In this document: piece by piece, positions 6,133-6,351 of the stretch
Layout: every line of letters starts with the position of its first letter
Position numbering within the stretch: position 1 is the first letter of the stretch
Assembly: GCA_035630195.1 (NCBI GenBank)
Contig: DASQLD010000241.1
Span: forward strand, 1-6,351
Origin: DASQDN01 sp035630195
GTDB taxonomy: Bacteria; Acidobacteriota; Terriglobia; Bryobacterales; Bryobacteraceae
Direction of reading: 5' to 3'
Length of the DNA stretch: 6,351 nt
Position numbers and translations under genes: made by a program
The notes under the pieces: model-generated
Seen by the model: only the letters and a program-made list of their open reading frames with translations
The model's database searches: none
Told to the model about the DNA's origin: nothing

Positions 6133-6351
6133 ATGTTACGACGTGATTTGCTAAAGAGCGGGGCTGCTGCGGGACTCACGATCCTCAAGAGTGGCTCGCT
6201 CAGGGGCCAGAGCGCTCCCAGCAACAAGCTGAATGTTGCGTTGATTGGCGTATGGGGCCGAGGTACGGCGCATTACAACACCCTCCGAAACGAAAATGTA
6301 GTGGCTATCTGCGACGTCAACGATCTGCGCACGAAGGAAGCTTTGCAGATC
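6133..6351 (+). CDS. Gfo/Idh/MocA family oxidoreductase with Tat-type signal, N-terminal part (3' end outside window)
   Basis: The first 73 codons of an exported NAD(P)-dependent dehydrogenase. MLRRDLLKSGAAAGLTILKS is a twin-arginine-type leader (RRDLL, then a weakly hydrophobic core), with likely processing around residues 25-28 (RGQSA). The Rossmann fold starts at NKLNVALIGVWGRGTAHYN (dinucleotide loop G-x-W-G-R-G) and continues with the second strand ENVVAICDVNDLR, whose Asp is where the family reads the cofactor ribose. The substrate domain lies outside the window. Many periplasmic Gfo/Idh/MocA proteins with Tat leaders occur in Acidobacteriota and Planctomycetota and act on sugars or glycosides; the substrate here cannot be told. 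The ATG at 6133 is the only start keeping the twin arginines. A GGAAGGA sits 12 bases upstream, farther than usual, so the ribosome site is weak. Confidence 0.88.
   Translation, partial: MLRRDLLKSGAAAGLTILKSGSLRGQSAPSNKLNVALIGVWGRGTAHYNTLRNENVVAICDVNDLRTKEALQI

Overview
The window looks like chromosomal DNA from an Acidobacteriota-type bacterium, plausibly near Solibacter/Bryobacter. This is an inference from gene content: a twin-arginine-exported Gfo/Idh/MocA oxidoreductase, a PEP-CTERM sorted protein, a DUF481 outer-membrane-type protein (so a diderm cell) and a Flp-type pilin. No rRNA or other phylogenetic marker is present. I see no tRNA, rRNA, CRISPR array, insertion sequence or phage gene.

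Layout. (1) 1-1627, plus strand: the end of threonine 3-dehydrogenase (tdh), overlapping glycine C-acetyltransferase (kbl) by four bases. Together they form the two-step threonine-to-glycine pathway. (2) 1628-2055, plus strand: a 254-bp leader and a 57-residue Flp-family prepilin. Two mutually exclusive hairpins lie just before its ribosome binding site. (3) 2094-2390, minus strand: an unrecognised 98-residue helical protein, convergent with the pilin gene. (4) 2411-2845: no intact gene, with hints of decay. (5) 2846-3585, minus strand: a PEP-CTERM exported protein gene broken by one in-frame stop and two +1 frameshifts. (6) 3689-5843, minus strand: a SIS-domain sugar-phosphate protein like the isomerase half of GlmS, preceded by a DUF481 outer-membrane-type protein; 64 bp separates them and they may be co-transcribed. 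(7) 5844-6132: a divergent intergenic region. (8) 6133 to the window end, plus strand: the start of the Gfo/Idh/MocA oxidoreductase.

The genes do not form one obvious system. The only clear biochemical unit is tdh-kbl. The DUF481, PEP-CTERM and pilin genes share an envelope or surface theme, but nothing in the sequence ties them functionally. Three minus-strand genes start with GTG or TTG behind strong Shine-Dalgarno sequences. The observations most worth a second look are the multiply broken PEP-CTERM gene, the bistable-looking pilin leader, and the SIS protein that keeps most but not all GlmS isomerase residues.
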